The notes: generated from the sequence alone by a model not told the origin. A DNA stretch of 20,934 nucleotides from Pararhizobium_B sp051960215 (GCA_051960215.1 JBQCEN010000030.1:1-20934); one strand, 5' to 3'. Shown: positions 1 through 7,572, counted from the stretch's first letter. A program made the numbers and translations.

Positions 1-306
1 CAAGACGTAGAGCGTCGTCTTCGCCCATGCGTCGTTGCCTAGATGAGCCAGCTTGTCTTTGACAATCCGAAGATGCGAGAGCGGCACCTTTGCCTCATTC
101 CTGAGCGCGTCCAGCACCTTCAAGCACACCAGATCCCGAAACGAATACAGACGACTAAACGGCTTGCGCCGATCCTCATACGCGAAGCTCGGAGAAAAAA
201 AGCCGGTCCTGTCCCAGTGACGGAGCTGGCGCTGCGTGAGGCCAGTCAACCGCTCGACATGATCCTCGGTAAATGCCGAGATCAATGTATCTGAGTCCTT
301 CGTCAT
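1..306 (-). CDS. MerR-type HTH regulator, probably DUF433 family, 3' end off the window
   Basis: The first 102 residues are visible and the frame is open at the left edge. Residues about 15-42 form a clear MerR-like winged-helix signature (HVERLTGLTQRQLRHWDRTG), followed by a wing region with ...FSRLYSFRDLVCLKVL. Proteins with this N-terminus commonly continue into a DUF433 domain, and such proteins are often paired with a DUF5615 PIN-like toxin. Both of those points are family knowledge, since the C-terminus and the next gene lie outside the window. There is no Shine-Dalgarno sequence before the ATG. A TACCTT box ends six bases upstream, so leaderless transcription is possible. The DNA is less GC-rich than the sugar genes to the right, which fits acquired DNA. 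The MerR fold is secure; the DUF433 identity is inferred. Confidence 0.8.
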   Translation of the reverse strand, partial: MTKDSDTLISAFTEDHVERLTGLTQRQLRHWDRTGFFSPSFAYEDRRKPFSRLYSFRDLVCLKVLDALRNEAKVPLSHLRIVKDKLAHLGNDAWAKTTLYVL

Positions 307-316
307 ATGGCGAAGG
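297..316. promoter_or_regulatory. Near-perfect palindrome over the start codon of the MerR gene
   Basis: CCTTCG and CGAAGG arms flank CATATG. Eighteen of 20 positions are self-complementary, and the ATG of the MerR gene lies inside. This is a candidate autoregulatory operator by position and symmetry only. Confidence 0.35.
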
Positions 317-320
317 TAGC

Positions 321-333
321 GTCAATGGTTGAC
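321..333. promoter_or_regulatory. Inverted repeat GTCAA-N3-TTGAC upstream of the MerR gene
   Basis: Perfect 5-bp arms around a 3-bp centre, in the promoter interval of the MerR-type gene. The repeat contains TTG-type -35-like halves. A regulator site is plausible; no further support is visible. Confidence 0.35.
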
Positions 334-390
334 AAAGTGAATAACATCGGCCTTCACAAATGGTTGCCTTTGCGAACTTGGTCGCACCCC

Positions 391-615
391 CTACTGCCTC
401 AGCCTCTTCCCCTTGAGCGATCGCGGCCGGCCTTCCTCGCAAGCCTCGTGCGCGATCGCCAGCGTCTTGAGCCATACGCCGAGCTTCAACGGCACCTCGA
501 CCTCGCCGCTCGCCCATGCCTCCACAAGCGCCAGGTCGCATTCCAGTGCTCGCGCCAGCGTGTGCTCCGTCCAGCGGATGGTTTCGAGGCACTCGCGGAA
601 GCGGGCAGGGGTCAT
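391..615 (-). CDS. Small HTH-like protein of unknown function (74 aa)
   Basis: The protein begins MTPARFRECLETIRWTEHTL and has a helix-turn-helix-like core around residues 5-35 (ECLETIRW..HTLARALECDLALVEAWASG), resembling compact Cro/phage-type HTH folds, then a basic tail (RSLKGKRLRQ). The start at 615 is preferred over an in-frame ATG at 657. The later start has AAAGGA plus AGGG just upstream, embedded in the last codons of the preceding gene, whose stop lies seven bases before this ATG. That arrangement suggests translational coupling. It may be a DNA-binding partner in the small-gene cluster, but the target is unknown. Confidence 0.6.
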   Translation of the reverse strand: MTPARFRECLETIRWTEHTLARALECDLALVEAWASGEVEVPLKLGVWLKTLAIAHEACEEGRPRSLKGKRLRQ

Positions 616-622
616 CCCTATG

Positions 623-841
623 TCATCCTTTCGGCGGGCCTGGGAGATAAACTCCATAGGTTCGCTTGTTGTAGAGCAGGATGGCCGCAGCGCAGATGAT
701 GAGTACGATCGCGCTGATGCCCGGCACGATCGACCTCAGCCAACTCGGCAGCGCCGGAAGCCCGAGTTGAAGCGGCAGGATGACTGCAGCGCCTATCACG
801 ACGATGGCTTTTCGAGGATCGCGCATCCGCCCAACGCTCAT
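623..841 (-). CDS. Small two-helix membrane protein, unknown function (72 aa)
   Basis: Two hydrophobic segments are visible, roughly residues 10-31 (KAIVVIGAAVILPLQLGLPAL) and 35-56 (LRSIVPGISAIVLIICAAAILL), followed by a short polar tail ending PGPPKG. Its ATG overlaps the stop of the preceding 57-aa gene in an ATGA, so the two are probably translated together. An internal ATG at 826 is an alternative start. No family is recognised. A small membrane partner in an accessory gene cluster is a reasonable description; its role is unknown. Confidence 0.5.
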   Translation of the reverse strand: MSVGRMRDPRKAIVVIGAAVILPLQLGLPALPSWLRSIVPGISAIVLIICAAAILLYNKRTYGVYLPGPPKG

Positions 842-1011
842 TCGACCGCCGGCGCCTCGCGATCGGGTCGATGCTCTCCGCAGTACCACCGCGGCGCCTC
901 TTTCCCGATCGAATATCCGAAGCTGCCCCATCGCCTGCAATCCGGATGCTCGCAGTAGTGCTCGAAATGGACGGGAGCGGCGGGGTGTGTGTCGATGCGC
1001 TTGTCGTTCAT
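838..1011 (-). CDS. Small Cys/His protein, possible zinc-binding (57 aa)
   Basis: The sequence holds HYCEHPDC near the middle and YCGEH near the C-terminus, giving a C-x4-C ... C-x2-H arrangement that could bind one zinc ion. The start at 1011 (MNDKRIDTH...) is chosen because upstream in-frame sequence looks non-coding. An AGG lies a few bases before the ATG, a weak ribosome site. The gene overlaps the next one in an ATGA. No named family is recognised; short proteins of this kind are common in accessory regions of rhizobial genomes. Confidence 0.55.
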   Translation of the reverse strand: MNDKRIDTHPAAPVHFEHYCEHPDCRRWGSFGYSIGKEAPRWYCGEHRPDREAPAVE

Positions 1012-1060
1012 GTTGCCTGTCAGATTGTGCAGGAGACGAAAGCCCACAACCGGACCGACG

Positions 1061-1306
1061 TCAATCGCCAACGATGCCTACTGGCAATTCTCCATAATGG
1101 GCCATGACGATCGGCTCCTCCAGAACTTCGCCCGTCTCGGTATCGACCTTCTGCTCGACAGCGACGACACCGGCGACGCGGCCCGCATCACGCTCGGCAC
1201 GGCCACGTGCCTCGGCCGCAGATTTGAACTCCATCTGCCGTCCCTGAACCAGCTTGCGGCCCTGCTTCTCAAACTGCTGGACGATGTAGAGGGTCTTCTC
1301 GGGCAT
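1061..1306 (-). CDS. Conserved-looking hypothetical protein (81 aa)
   Basis: The product starts MPEKTLYIVQQFEKQGRKLV and continues with an alpha-helical, charged region (FKSAAEARGRAERDAGRV) and VVAVEQKVDTETGEV. The pattern suggests a small soluble alpha/beta protein. An in-frame ATG ten codons upstream gives an alternative start, but MPEKTLY looks the more natural N-terminus. It is the first gene of the minus-strand small-gene run, with a 49-base gap before the next. Its function is not recognised. Confidence 0.6.
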   Translation of the reverse strand: MPEKTLYIVQQFEKQGRKLVQGRQMEFKSAAEARGRAERDAGRVAGVVAVEQKVDTETGEVLEEPIVMAHYGELPVGIVGD

Positions 1307-1508
1307 GGCGTCTCCGATCGCGGTGCTGATGAGCATGCCATTTGGGAGACAGCAACGCTAGAACGCTTGCGGAACATCCGTGGGACTTCCGGTGGGACTT
1401 TTGGTGCCGCAGATTACCACCGGACGCCGTTTGTTCCATTTTTGCCGGCTCGAACCGAAAATCTCGCTTGCCCCAAACGCCCTGTTTAGCTAGGGATTTT
1501 GATATGGC
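1307..1508. other. Intergenic region between the small-gene cluster and tRNA-Gly
   Basis: About 200 bases without a convincing gene. It contains a direct repeat TGGGACTT (1381-1388 and 1393-1400, 12-bp period). On the minus strand there is a 43-codon open stretch (1358-1489) with no start codon. The promoter of the small-gene run should lie here, but no clear -35/-10 pair was found. Confidence 0.4.
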
Positions 1509-1583
1509 GCGGGTGTAGTTCAGTGGTAGAACGCAAGCTTCCCAAGCTTGATGTCGTCGGTTCGATCCCGATCACCCGCTCCA
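1509..1583 (+). tRNA. tRNA-Gly, anticodon CCC
   Basis: A complete cloverleaf can be drawn. The acceptor stem pairs GCGGGTG with CACCCGC. The D-arm is TAGTTCAGTGGTAGA. The anticodon stem CAAGC/GCTTG encloses the loop TTCCCAA, giving anticodon CCC. The T-arm carries GGTTCGATCC, and CCA is encoded at the 3' end. The gene is intact, with no sign that an element has split it. Confidence 0.95.
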
Positions 1584-1658
1584 GCCCTTCCTTCTTTCAC
1601 ATAACGGTCCAATGCTGGTCGCGTCGCCCGCTTGGGTCAGTGTGCCGTGACCAATACA

Positions 1659-1698
1659 GCAAATATTTGCATTATTACAAATAATTGCAAATTGCTGC
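1659..1698. promoter_or_regulatory. SorC-type operator cluster upstream of transketolase
   Basis: The perfect palindrome GCAAATATTTGC lies at 1659-1670. Two weaker copies follow: 1677-1688 (10 of 12 matches) and 1687-1698 (9 of 12). The last begins 28 bp after the first. The same core and the same 28-bp offset occur before the sugar-binding-protein gene. TTGCAA at 1685-1690 with TACGGC 17 bases on could be a weak -35/-10, so bound protein would occlude the promoter. Assigning it to the SorC protein encoded at 5426-6364 is inference from position. Confidence 0.6.
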
Positions 1699-1739
1699 AA
1701 GATCGGCTACGGCTGCCTCTTCCGTCGAAGGAGGGCATC

Positions 1740-3761
1740 ATGGATCGAGGGGCAGGGCCGGATACGCGCCGGATGGCGAATGCGCTGCGGATGCTGGCGG
1801 CCGAGGCCGTCGAGGCCGCGGGGACGGGCCATCCCGGCATGCCGCTCGGCATGGCCGATATCGCGGCGGTCCTGTTCACGCAGGTCCTGAAGTACGACGC
1901 CGCCGCACCCGACTGGGCCGGTCGCGACCGCTTCGTGCTGTCGAACGGCCATGGTTCGATGCTGCTTTACGGCCTGCTCTACCTGACCGGTTCGCCGCAC
2001 ATCTCGATCGACGACATACGCCGGTTCCGGAAGGCCGGCTCGAAGGCGGCGGCCCATCCCGAGTTCCGCCATCCGCTCGGGGTGGAGACGACGACGGGGC
2101 CGCTCGGGCAGGGCGTGGCGAATGCCGTGGGCATGGCGCTTGCCGAGCGGCTGATGAACGGCCGCTTCGGCGACGCCCTGGTCGATCATCGCACCTACGC
2201 CTTCTGCGGCGACGGCTGCCTCATGGAGGGCGTGGCGCAGGAGGCGATCTCGCTTGCCGGGCACCTCCGCCTCTCCAAGCTCACGCTCGTCTTCGACGAC
2301 AATGCGACGACCATCGACGGCCCGACGAGCGTCAGCACCTCCGAGGACCACGTCCGGCGCTTCGAGGCGGCCGGCTGGGCCGCGATCCGCGTCGACGGCC
2401 ACGATCAGGACGCGATCGCGGACGGCTTCGCCTTCGCGCGCACGAGCGAACGGCCGACGCTGATCGCGGCGCGGACACGGATCGGCTTCGGCGCCCCGTC
2501 GAAGGAGGGTACCTCCGCCGCCCATGGCGCGCCGCTCGGCGCCGCCGAGGTCGAGGGGCTCAGGGCGCGCCTCGGATGGACGGCGGCGCCCTTCGACGTG
2601 CCCGCCGACGTCTTGGATGCCTGGCGCGCCGCGGGCCGTCGCGGCGCGGCGGAACGCGAGGCCTGGCAGAAGCGGCTTGAGGCGCGTGATCCCGTCGAGC
2701 GCGCCGAATTTGAGCGGCAAGTCGAAGGCCGGCTTCCGGAGGGCATGGCCAAGGCGGTTGCCGCCGAGGTCGCCGCGGTGATCGCGGCGCCGGTGAACGA
2801 GCCGGTCCGCCGCTCGAGCCAGCATGCCTGCGGCGTGCTCGCCGGGATGATGCCGGAAATCGTCGGCGGCTCGGCCGACCTGACGGGCAGCGTCCTGTCG
2901 ATGGCCGAAGGCATGCGGCATGTGACGCCGCGGGACTTCTCCGGCAGCCATGTGAGCTACGGTATCCGCGAGCACGCGATGGCCGCGATCATGAACGGCA
3001 TGGCAGCACATGGCGGCGTTCGGCCTTATGCCGGCACCTACCTGACCTTCAGCGACTATTGCCGGCCCTCGATCCGGCTCGCCGCGCTGATGCAATTGAA
3101 CGTCGTCTTCCTCTTCAGCCACGACTCGATCGGCGTCGGCGAGGACGGGCCGACGCATCAGCCGGTCGAGCAGCTGGCGTCGCTGCGCGCGGTGCCGGGC
3201 CTCAGGGTCTACAGGCCGGCCGACCGGGTCGAGGCGCTGGAATGCTGGTTCGACGCCGTTTCGCGCCCGGGGCCGAGCGTGATGGTCGTGGCGCGCCAGG
3301 CGACCGAACAGGGTCGCACGACGCGGCGCGAGGACATGCCGGCGACGCGCGGCGGCTACGTGATCTCCGCCTCGGCCGGGCTCCGCGACGCGACGCTGCT
3401 CGCGACCGGTACGGAGGTTGCGCTTGCGCTCGATGTTCAGAAGCGGCTGAAGGAAGAGGGCCTCGAGATAAGTGTCGTCTCGCTGCCATGCTGGCGGACC
3501 TTCGACATGCAGGACGACTGGTATCGCCGGCAGGTCCTCGGCAACGCGCCGCGCTTCTCGATCGAGGCCGGCGCCCGCTTCGGCTGGGCGCGCTATGTCG
3601 GCGACGAGAGCCACGCCTTCGGCGTCGACGATTTCGGCGCCTCCGCACCGGCCTCCGAACTCTATCGCCGCGCCGGCCTGACGGCGGAAGCGATCGCCGA
3701 GGCGGTCGCTGTCCGGCTGCGGTCGCACGGCCGGGAGCCGCTGGCCGAGGTTTCCTGTTGA
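1740..3761 (+). CDS. tkt: Transketolase
   Basis: Transketolase moves two-carbon units between ketose and aldose phosphates using thiamine diphosphate, in the cytosol. The 673-aa length is normal for the family. Visible signatures include the N-terminal GTGHPGMPLGMAD (residues 28-40), the TPP-binding GDG at 157-159 followed by FDDNATTIDG, and the C-terminal pyrimidine-domain stretches SYGIREHAMAAIMNGMA and FSHDSIGVGEDGPTHQPVEQ. The start is set by AAGGAGGG four bases upstream; the frame opens earlier, but that part contains the operators. It is the first gene of the locus, 101 bases before the FGGY kinase, which suits a pentose or pentitol pathway feeding xylulose-5-phosphate into glycolysis. 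It may be a pathway-dedicated paralogue rather than the housekeeping copy; that cannot be judged here. Confidence 0.93.
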   Translation: MDRGAGPDTRRMANALRMLAAEAVEAAGTGHPGMPLGMADIAAVLFTQVLKYDAAAPDWAGRDRFVLSNGHGSMLLYGLLYLTGSPHISIDDIRRFRKAGSKAAAHPEFRHPLGVETTTGPLGQGVANAVGMALAERLMNGRFGDALVDHRTYAFCGDGCLMEGVAQEAISLAGHLRLSKLTLVFDDNATTIDGPTSVSTSEDHVRRFEAAGWAAIRVDGHDQDAIADGFAFARTSERPTLIAARTRIGFGAPSKEGTSAAHGAPLGAAEVEGLRARLGWTAAPFDVPADVLDAWRAAGRRGAAEREAWQKRLEARDPVERAEFERQVEGRLPEGMAKAVAAEVAAVIAAPVNEPVRRSSQHACGVLAGMMPEIVGGSADLTGSVLSMAEGMRHVTPRDFSGSHVSYGIREHAMAAIMNGMAAHGGVRPYAGTYLTFSDYCRPSIRLAALMQLNVVFLFSHDSIGVGEDGPTHQPVEQLASLRAVPGLRVYRPADRVEALECWFDAVSRPGPSVMVVARQATEQGRTTRREDMPATRGGYVISASAGLRDATLLATGTEVALALDVQKRLKEEGLEISVVSLPCWRTFDMQDDWYRRQVLGNAPRFSIEAGARFGWARYVGDESHAFGVDDFGASAPASELYRRAGLTAEAIAEAVAVRLRSHGREPLAEVSC

Positions 3762-3862
3762 CGGCGCGGCCGGGCCGGCCGAGGAGGTGACGGCGGAAAC
3801 GACGTCAGGATGAGGGGCGGCCGCAGCGTGGGATGTCACGGCGCGCGGCCCGGCAGGTGGGC

Positions 3863-5356
3863 ATGTATCTCGGAATCGATCTCGGCACCTCGGCCGTCAA
3901 GCTCGTGGTGACGGATGCCGGCCAGGCGATCAGGGCATCGCTCTCGGTACCCGTTGCGACGGCGAGCCCACGGCCGGGCTGGTCGGAGCAGGATCCGCAG
4001 GCCTGGCTCGACGCCGTCTTCGCCGGCCTTGATTCGCTCGCCGCACGCCATGGCGATCTCATGGGCGCCGTTCGCGGCATCGGCCTTTCCGGCCAGATGC
4101 ATGCCGCTCTCCTGCTCGATGCGCATGATCGTCCCGTCCGTCCCGCGATCCTCTGGAACGACCAGCGGGCGAACGGGGAGGCCGCTGAACTGGCGCGGGT
4201 CCATCCGGCGATTTCCCGCACGGTCGGCGTCCTGCCGATGCCGGGGTTCACGGGGCCGAAGAGGCTCTGGCTGCGGCGCAACGAGCCGGACGTCTTCGCC
4301 CGGGCGAGGCACCTGCTCTTTCCGACGGACTACGTCCGGCTGGCGCTGACCGGCGAGCGGGCGACGGACGTCTCGGAGGCTGCCGGTTCCTGGCTGCTCG
4401 ACCAGGCGGCGCGGACCTGGTCGGCTGCGGCCGTCGAGGCATGCGGCGCGGAAAGGATCGGCCTTCCGCCGGCCCTCGCCTCGCACGCCGTCACCGGGCG
4501 CGTCCGGACCGAACTCGCCCGGCGATGGGGTATGGCCGCCGACGTCGCGGTGGTGGCGGGCGCCGGCGACGCGCCGGCCGGCTGCGTCGGCGTCGGCGTG
4601 GTCAAGGCGGGGCAGGGGCTGGTTTCGCTCGGCACCTCCGCGCAGGTGATGGTTGTCGCTGCGGCCTATGCGCCGGAGATCGATCGCCTGGTGCACGCCT
4701 TCTGCCACGCGGTGCCGGGCACCTGGTACAACATGGCGGCGCTCCTCAACGGCGCGAGCGCCCTCTCGCACGTCGCCCGCTGGACCGGTTATGACGACGT
4801 TGGATGCATGCTGCGGGAGGTCGAGGCGGCGCAAGAGGGACCCGGGACGATCCTCGCGCTGCCGTATCTCGTCGGCGAGCGGACGCCGCACAACGACGCG
4901 ACGGCCCGCGCCGCTTTCGTCGGCATGGCGCCGACGACGGAGCGGCGCCATCTGGCGCTGGCGATGATGGAGGCGGTCGCCTTCTCCCTGCGCGACGGGC
5001 TGGAGGCGCTTGCGGCGTCCGTGCCGGTTCCGCCGAGCCTGACGCTGATCGGTGGTGGATCGGCCTCGCCGTTCTGGGCGCAGATGATAGCGACGGTGCT
5101 CGAACGCGATCTGGAGGTCTGCGACGCCTCCGGCCGGGGCCCGGCTTTCGGCGCGGCGCGTCTGGCGATGATCGGAGCCGGCGGCGAGGCACCCGAGGCC
5201 GTCATCCGCACGCCGCCGGTCGTTGCCCGGTTCAGCCCCGATCGAACGCTGGGCGAAGCCTATCGCGAGCGGCTCGCGCTCTTCCGCTCGCTCTATGGCG
5301 CGCTTGCCCCTGAATTCCGCAAGCGTGCCGCGCTTGACACCGCGCCGGCGCGATGA
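3863..5356 (+). CDS. xylB: FGGY-family carbohydrate kinase, xylulokinase-like
   Basis: A cytosolic sugar kinase of the ASKHA fold. It starts MYLGIDLGTSAVKLV, the ATP phosphate-1 motif (residues 6-9 DLGT). It then shows GLSGQMHAALLLD at 75-87, ILWNDQR at 97-102, and VAGAGDAPAGCVGVG around 231-245, where Asp236 matches the catalytic base of XylB. LIGGGSASPFWAQMIA near residue 395 is the FGGY C-terminal signature. The 497-aa length is usual for xylulokinase. AGGTGG lies five bases before this ATG; an in-frame ATG ten codons earlier has poorer context. Within FGGY kinases, substrate cannot be read with certainty: xylulose is the best guess given the adjacent transketolase, but another ketose or polyol is possible. 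Confidence 0.85.
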   Translation: MYLGIDLGTSAVKLVVTDAGQAIRASLSVPVATASPRPGWSEQDPQAWLDAVFAGLDSLAARHGDLMGAVRGIGLSGQMHAALLLDAHDRPVRPAILWNDQRANGEAAELARVHPAISRTVGVLPMPGFTGPKRLWLRRNEPDVFARARHLLFPTDYVRLALTGERATDVSEAAGSWLLDQAARTWSAAAVEACGAERIGLPPALASHAVTGRVRTELARRWGMAADVAVVAGAGDAPAGCVGVGVVKAGQGLVSLGTSAQVMVVAAAYAPEIDRLVHAFCHAVPGTWYNMAALLNGASALSHVARWTGYDDVGCMLREVEAAQEGPGTILALPYLVGERTPHNDATARAAFVGMAPTTERRHLALAMMEAVAFSLRDGLEALAASVPVPPSLTLIGGGSASPFWAQMIATVLERDLEVCDASGRGPAFGAARLAMIGAGGEAPEAVIRTPPVVARFSPDRTLGEAYRERLALFRSLYGALAPEFRKRAALDTAPAR

Positions 5357-5425
5357 AATTCCGGTAGCGCCAGCCCGACCGTCGCCCGCTTCCAGCAAGC
5401 GGCGCCGCAAGCCCCCGTGGAGACC

Positions 5426-6364
5426 ATGCCGCGCCCGCCGAGAGACGAAGCGACCCTGATCAAGATCGCGCAGATGCGTTATGAGCATGGCCTGTCGCAA
5501 GGGGCGATCGCCGAGGCCCTCGGCGTCTCCGTCGCGACCGTGTCGCGCCACCTGCAGCAGGCGATGAACCACGGCATCGTGGAGGTCCGTGTCGTCGACA
5601 GCGTCAACCGCAACACCGACCTCGAGAAGGAGCTCTGCCGCCGCGGCTTGATGGACGCCGTCGTCGTGGTGGAGCAGGCGACGGAATGGGAGACGAAGCG
5701 CCTCCTCGGCCGTGCCGTCGCGCGATGGCTTGCCCAGCGCATCGGCCAGGGCGCCGTGATCGGCGTCTCGAACGGCGAGTCCGTCGCAGCCGTCGCCGCG
5801 GCCATGCAGCGCGTCAAGGCGAATGACCTCGAGGTCGTCACCCTCATCGGCGGCGTCGGCCGGGCCGAGGAGCCGACGCACACCGCCCAGGTCTGCCGGA
5901 CGATGGCCGAGGCGCTCGCCGGACGCTCGCGCATCCTGCCGCTGCCGGCCGTGGTCGAGACCGGCGCGGTCGCCGCGACGCTGCGCGGCACCGAGGCCTA
6001 CCGGGCCGTCGGCGCGCTCTACGAGACGATGTCGCTCGCGATCGTCGGGATCGGCGCGCTTTCGGCCGACTCCTCCACCGTCCGCGACGGTCTCTTGACG
6101 CAAGAGGAACTCGGCCGGATCAGCGACGGCCACGCCGCAGGCTCGATCTGCGCCCGCTTCTTCGACGAAAGCGGCCGGCCGCTCGCCTCGGACCTCGACG
6201 AGCGGACGCTTTCGATTCCGCTCCGCACCCTCGCGCGCGTCCCGGTCCGCGTCGCTGTCGCCCGGGGCGACGGCAAGGTGGCGGCGATCGGCGCCGCCAT
6301 CCGCGGCCAGTTGATCAACGTCCTTGCCACGGATGCCACCACCGCGCTCGCGCTCCTCCGCTGA
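5426..6364 (+). CDS. SorC/DeoR-type sugar-binding transcriptional regulator
   Basis: A 312-aa protein with an N-terminal HTH at about residues 20-46 (YEHGLSQGAIAEALGVSVATVSRHLQQA), the usual SorC arrangement. The C-terminal domain is of the phosphosugar-isomerase-like effector type (IGVSNGESVAAVAAAM, VVTLIGGVGR, AIVGIGALS). Such proteins respond to a phosphorylated pathway intermediate. The ATG at 5426 is chosen because GGAG precedes it at good distance; a GTG three codons upstream is the alternative. The gene ends 156 bases before the binding-protein gene. It lies between two promoters that carry the same palindromic operator, so it very likely autoregulates its own transcript and controls the next one. 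EryD of rhizobial erythritol loci belongs to the same family, but that substrate is not implied. Confidence 0.88.
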   Translation: MPRPPRDEATLIKIAQMRYEHGLSQGAIAEALGVSVATVSRHLQQAMNHGIVEVRVVDSVNRNTDLEKELCRRGLMDAVVVVEQATEWETKRLLGRAVARWLAQRIGQGAVIGVSNGESVAAVAAAMQRVKANDLEVVTLIGGVGRAEEPTHTAQVCRTMAEALAGRSRILPLPAVVETGAVAATLRGTEAYRAVGALYETMSLAIVGIGALSADSSTVRDGLLTQEELGRISDGHAAGSICARFFDESGRPLASDLDERTLSIPLRTLARVPVRVAVARGDGKVAAIGAAIRGQLINVLATDATTALALLR

Positions 6365-6386
6365 CCGCGGTGGCAGAACCGGCCGC

Positions 6387-6465
6387 TTGACGGTACGTCC
6401 AAAATGATAATGCAAATATTTTCGCTTAAAGGTTCTCTTGCAAATATTTCCACTTATCGTACTCT
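6387..6465 (+). promoter_or_regulatory. Operator and promoter region of the sugar-binding-protein gene
   Basis: Two copies of GCAAATATTT-(T/C)-C lie at 6412-6423 and 6440-6451, starting 28 bp apart as in the transketolase promoter. TTGCAA at 6438-6443 and TACTCT at 6460-6465 form a weak -35/-10 with a 16-bp spacer, overlapped by the second operator copy. TTGACG at 6387 is another possible -35. A strong AGGGAGGA ribosome site follows before the ATG. Confidence 0.6.
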
Positions 6466-6520
6466 GCCTGGACGTTGAGCGTCGGCCGTCTCCGCCGGCG
6501 GAATTGAGGGAGGAACGGGA

Positions 6521-7543
6521 ATGAAGAGGCTTTCAAAGTTGATCGGCTTTGCGGCGGGCCTTGCCGTGATGGCCCCGGCCGCGGCCTTTGCGAAGGACGT
6601 CTCGGCCTGTCTGATCACCAAGACGGACACGAACCCCTATTATGTCGCGATGAAGAAGGGCGCGCAGGAGAAGGCGAAGGAGCTCGGCGTCCACCTGCAG
6701 GCCTATGCCGGCAAGATCGACGGCGACAGCGAAAGCCAGATCGCCGCGATCGAGAGCTGCATCGCCAATCGCGTCGACGGCATCCTGCTCGTCCCCTCCG
6801 ACACGAAGGGCATCGTCCCGACGGTCGAGAAGGCCCGGAAGGCCGGCATCCTCGTCATCGCGCTCGACACGCCGCTCGACCCGATCGACGCGGCGGACGG
6901 CACCTTCGCCACCGACAACTTCTCTGCCGGCGTCGCGATCGGCAAATGGGCGAAGGCGACCTTCGGTGACAAGGCGGCCGATGCGCGGATTGCCCTCCTG
7001 AACGGCATCGTCGCTCAGTCGAGCGTCGGCGTCCTGCGCAATCAGGGCTTCCTGACCGGCTTCGGCATCGACCTCGGCGAACCCCACAAGTGGGGCGACG
7101 AGACCGACAAGCGCATCGTCGGCAACGACGTCACGCAGGGCAGCGAGCAGGGCGGCCGAAGCGGCATGGAGAACCTTCTCGAGAAGGACCCGGGCGTCGA
7201 CCTCGTCTACGCGATCAACGAGCCCGCGGCGGCCGGCGCCTATGAAGCGCTGAAGGCGGTCGGGCGCGAGGAGGATGTCACCGTCGTCGCCGTCGACGGC
7301 GGCTGCCCGGGCATCGAGAACGTCAAGGCCGGCATCATCGACGCGACCGCGCAGCAGTACCCGCTGCGCATGGCGACGCATGGCGTCGAGGCCATCTATG
7401 ACTGGGTGACGAAGCACAAGAAGTTCGAGCCGACGCCCGGCAAGACGTTCTACGACACCGGCGTCAACCTCGTGACGTCGCATCCGGTGAAGGGTCTGAA
7501 GTCGATCACGCCGGACGAGGCCGCCAAGATCTGCTGGGGCTGA
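6521..7543 (+). CDS. Periplasmic sugar ABC-transporter binding protein, FrcB-like
   Basis: The 340-aa protein has a classic signal peptide (MKRLSKLIGFAAGLAVMAPAAAFA, in two parts: basic start, hydrophobic core), with predicted cleavage after AFA near residue 24. The mature part is a periplasmic-binding-protein type 1 fold: ACLITKTDTNPYYVAMKKGA, KIDGDSESQIAAIESCI, VPSDTKGIVPTVEKARKAG, LDTPLDP, INEPAAAGAYEALK and VDGGCPG. It closely resembles rhizobial FrcB, the fructose/mannose/ribose receptor, from memory of that family. No permease or ATPase gene follows, so transport must use subunits encoded elsewhere, or the protein serves sensing. The operators upstream tie it to the SorC regulator. A strong hairpin lies just downstream. 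Confidence 0.9.
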   Translation: MKRLSKLIGFAAGLAVMAPAAAFAKDVSACLITKTDTNPYYVAMKKGAQEKAKELGVHLQAYAGKIDGDSESQIAAIESCIANRVDGILLVPSDTKGIVPTVEKARKAGILVIALDTPLDPIDAADGTFATDNFSAGVAIGKWAKATFGDKAADARIALLNGIVAQSSVGVLRNQGFLTGFGIDLGEPHKWGDETDKRIVGNDVTQGSEQGGRSGMENLLEKDPGVDLVYAINEPAAAGAYEALKAVGREEDVTVVAVDGGCPGIENVKAGIIDATAQQYPLRMATHGVEAIYDWVTKHKKFEPTPGKTFYDTGVNLVTSHPVKGLKSITPDEAAKICWG

Positions 7544-7572
7544 CGCCGCCCGGCACCAGAATGGGAAGACCG

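Noticed and set aside
1509..1583. tRNA-Gly as attachment site of an integrated element
   Set aside because: The tRNA is intact, the AT-richer genes lie on its 5' side rather than at the 3' end, and no integrase or duplicated 3' end is visible in the window.
1632..1739. Earlier start for transketolase
   Set aside because: The added 36 residues run through the operator region, lack transketolase similarity, and the ATG at 1740 has an excellent ribosome site.
1707..6415. Very long minus-strand open frames (710 and 859 codons) opposite transketolase, kinase and regulator
   Set aside because: They mirror strongly GC-biased plus-strand genes, are rich in Arg/Asp/Gly/Ala without domain signatures, and span intergenic operators. 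They are antisense shadows.
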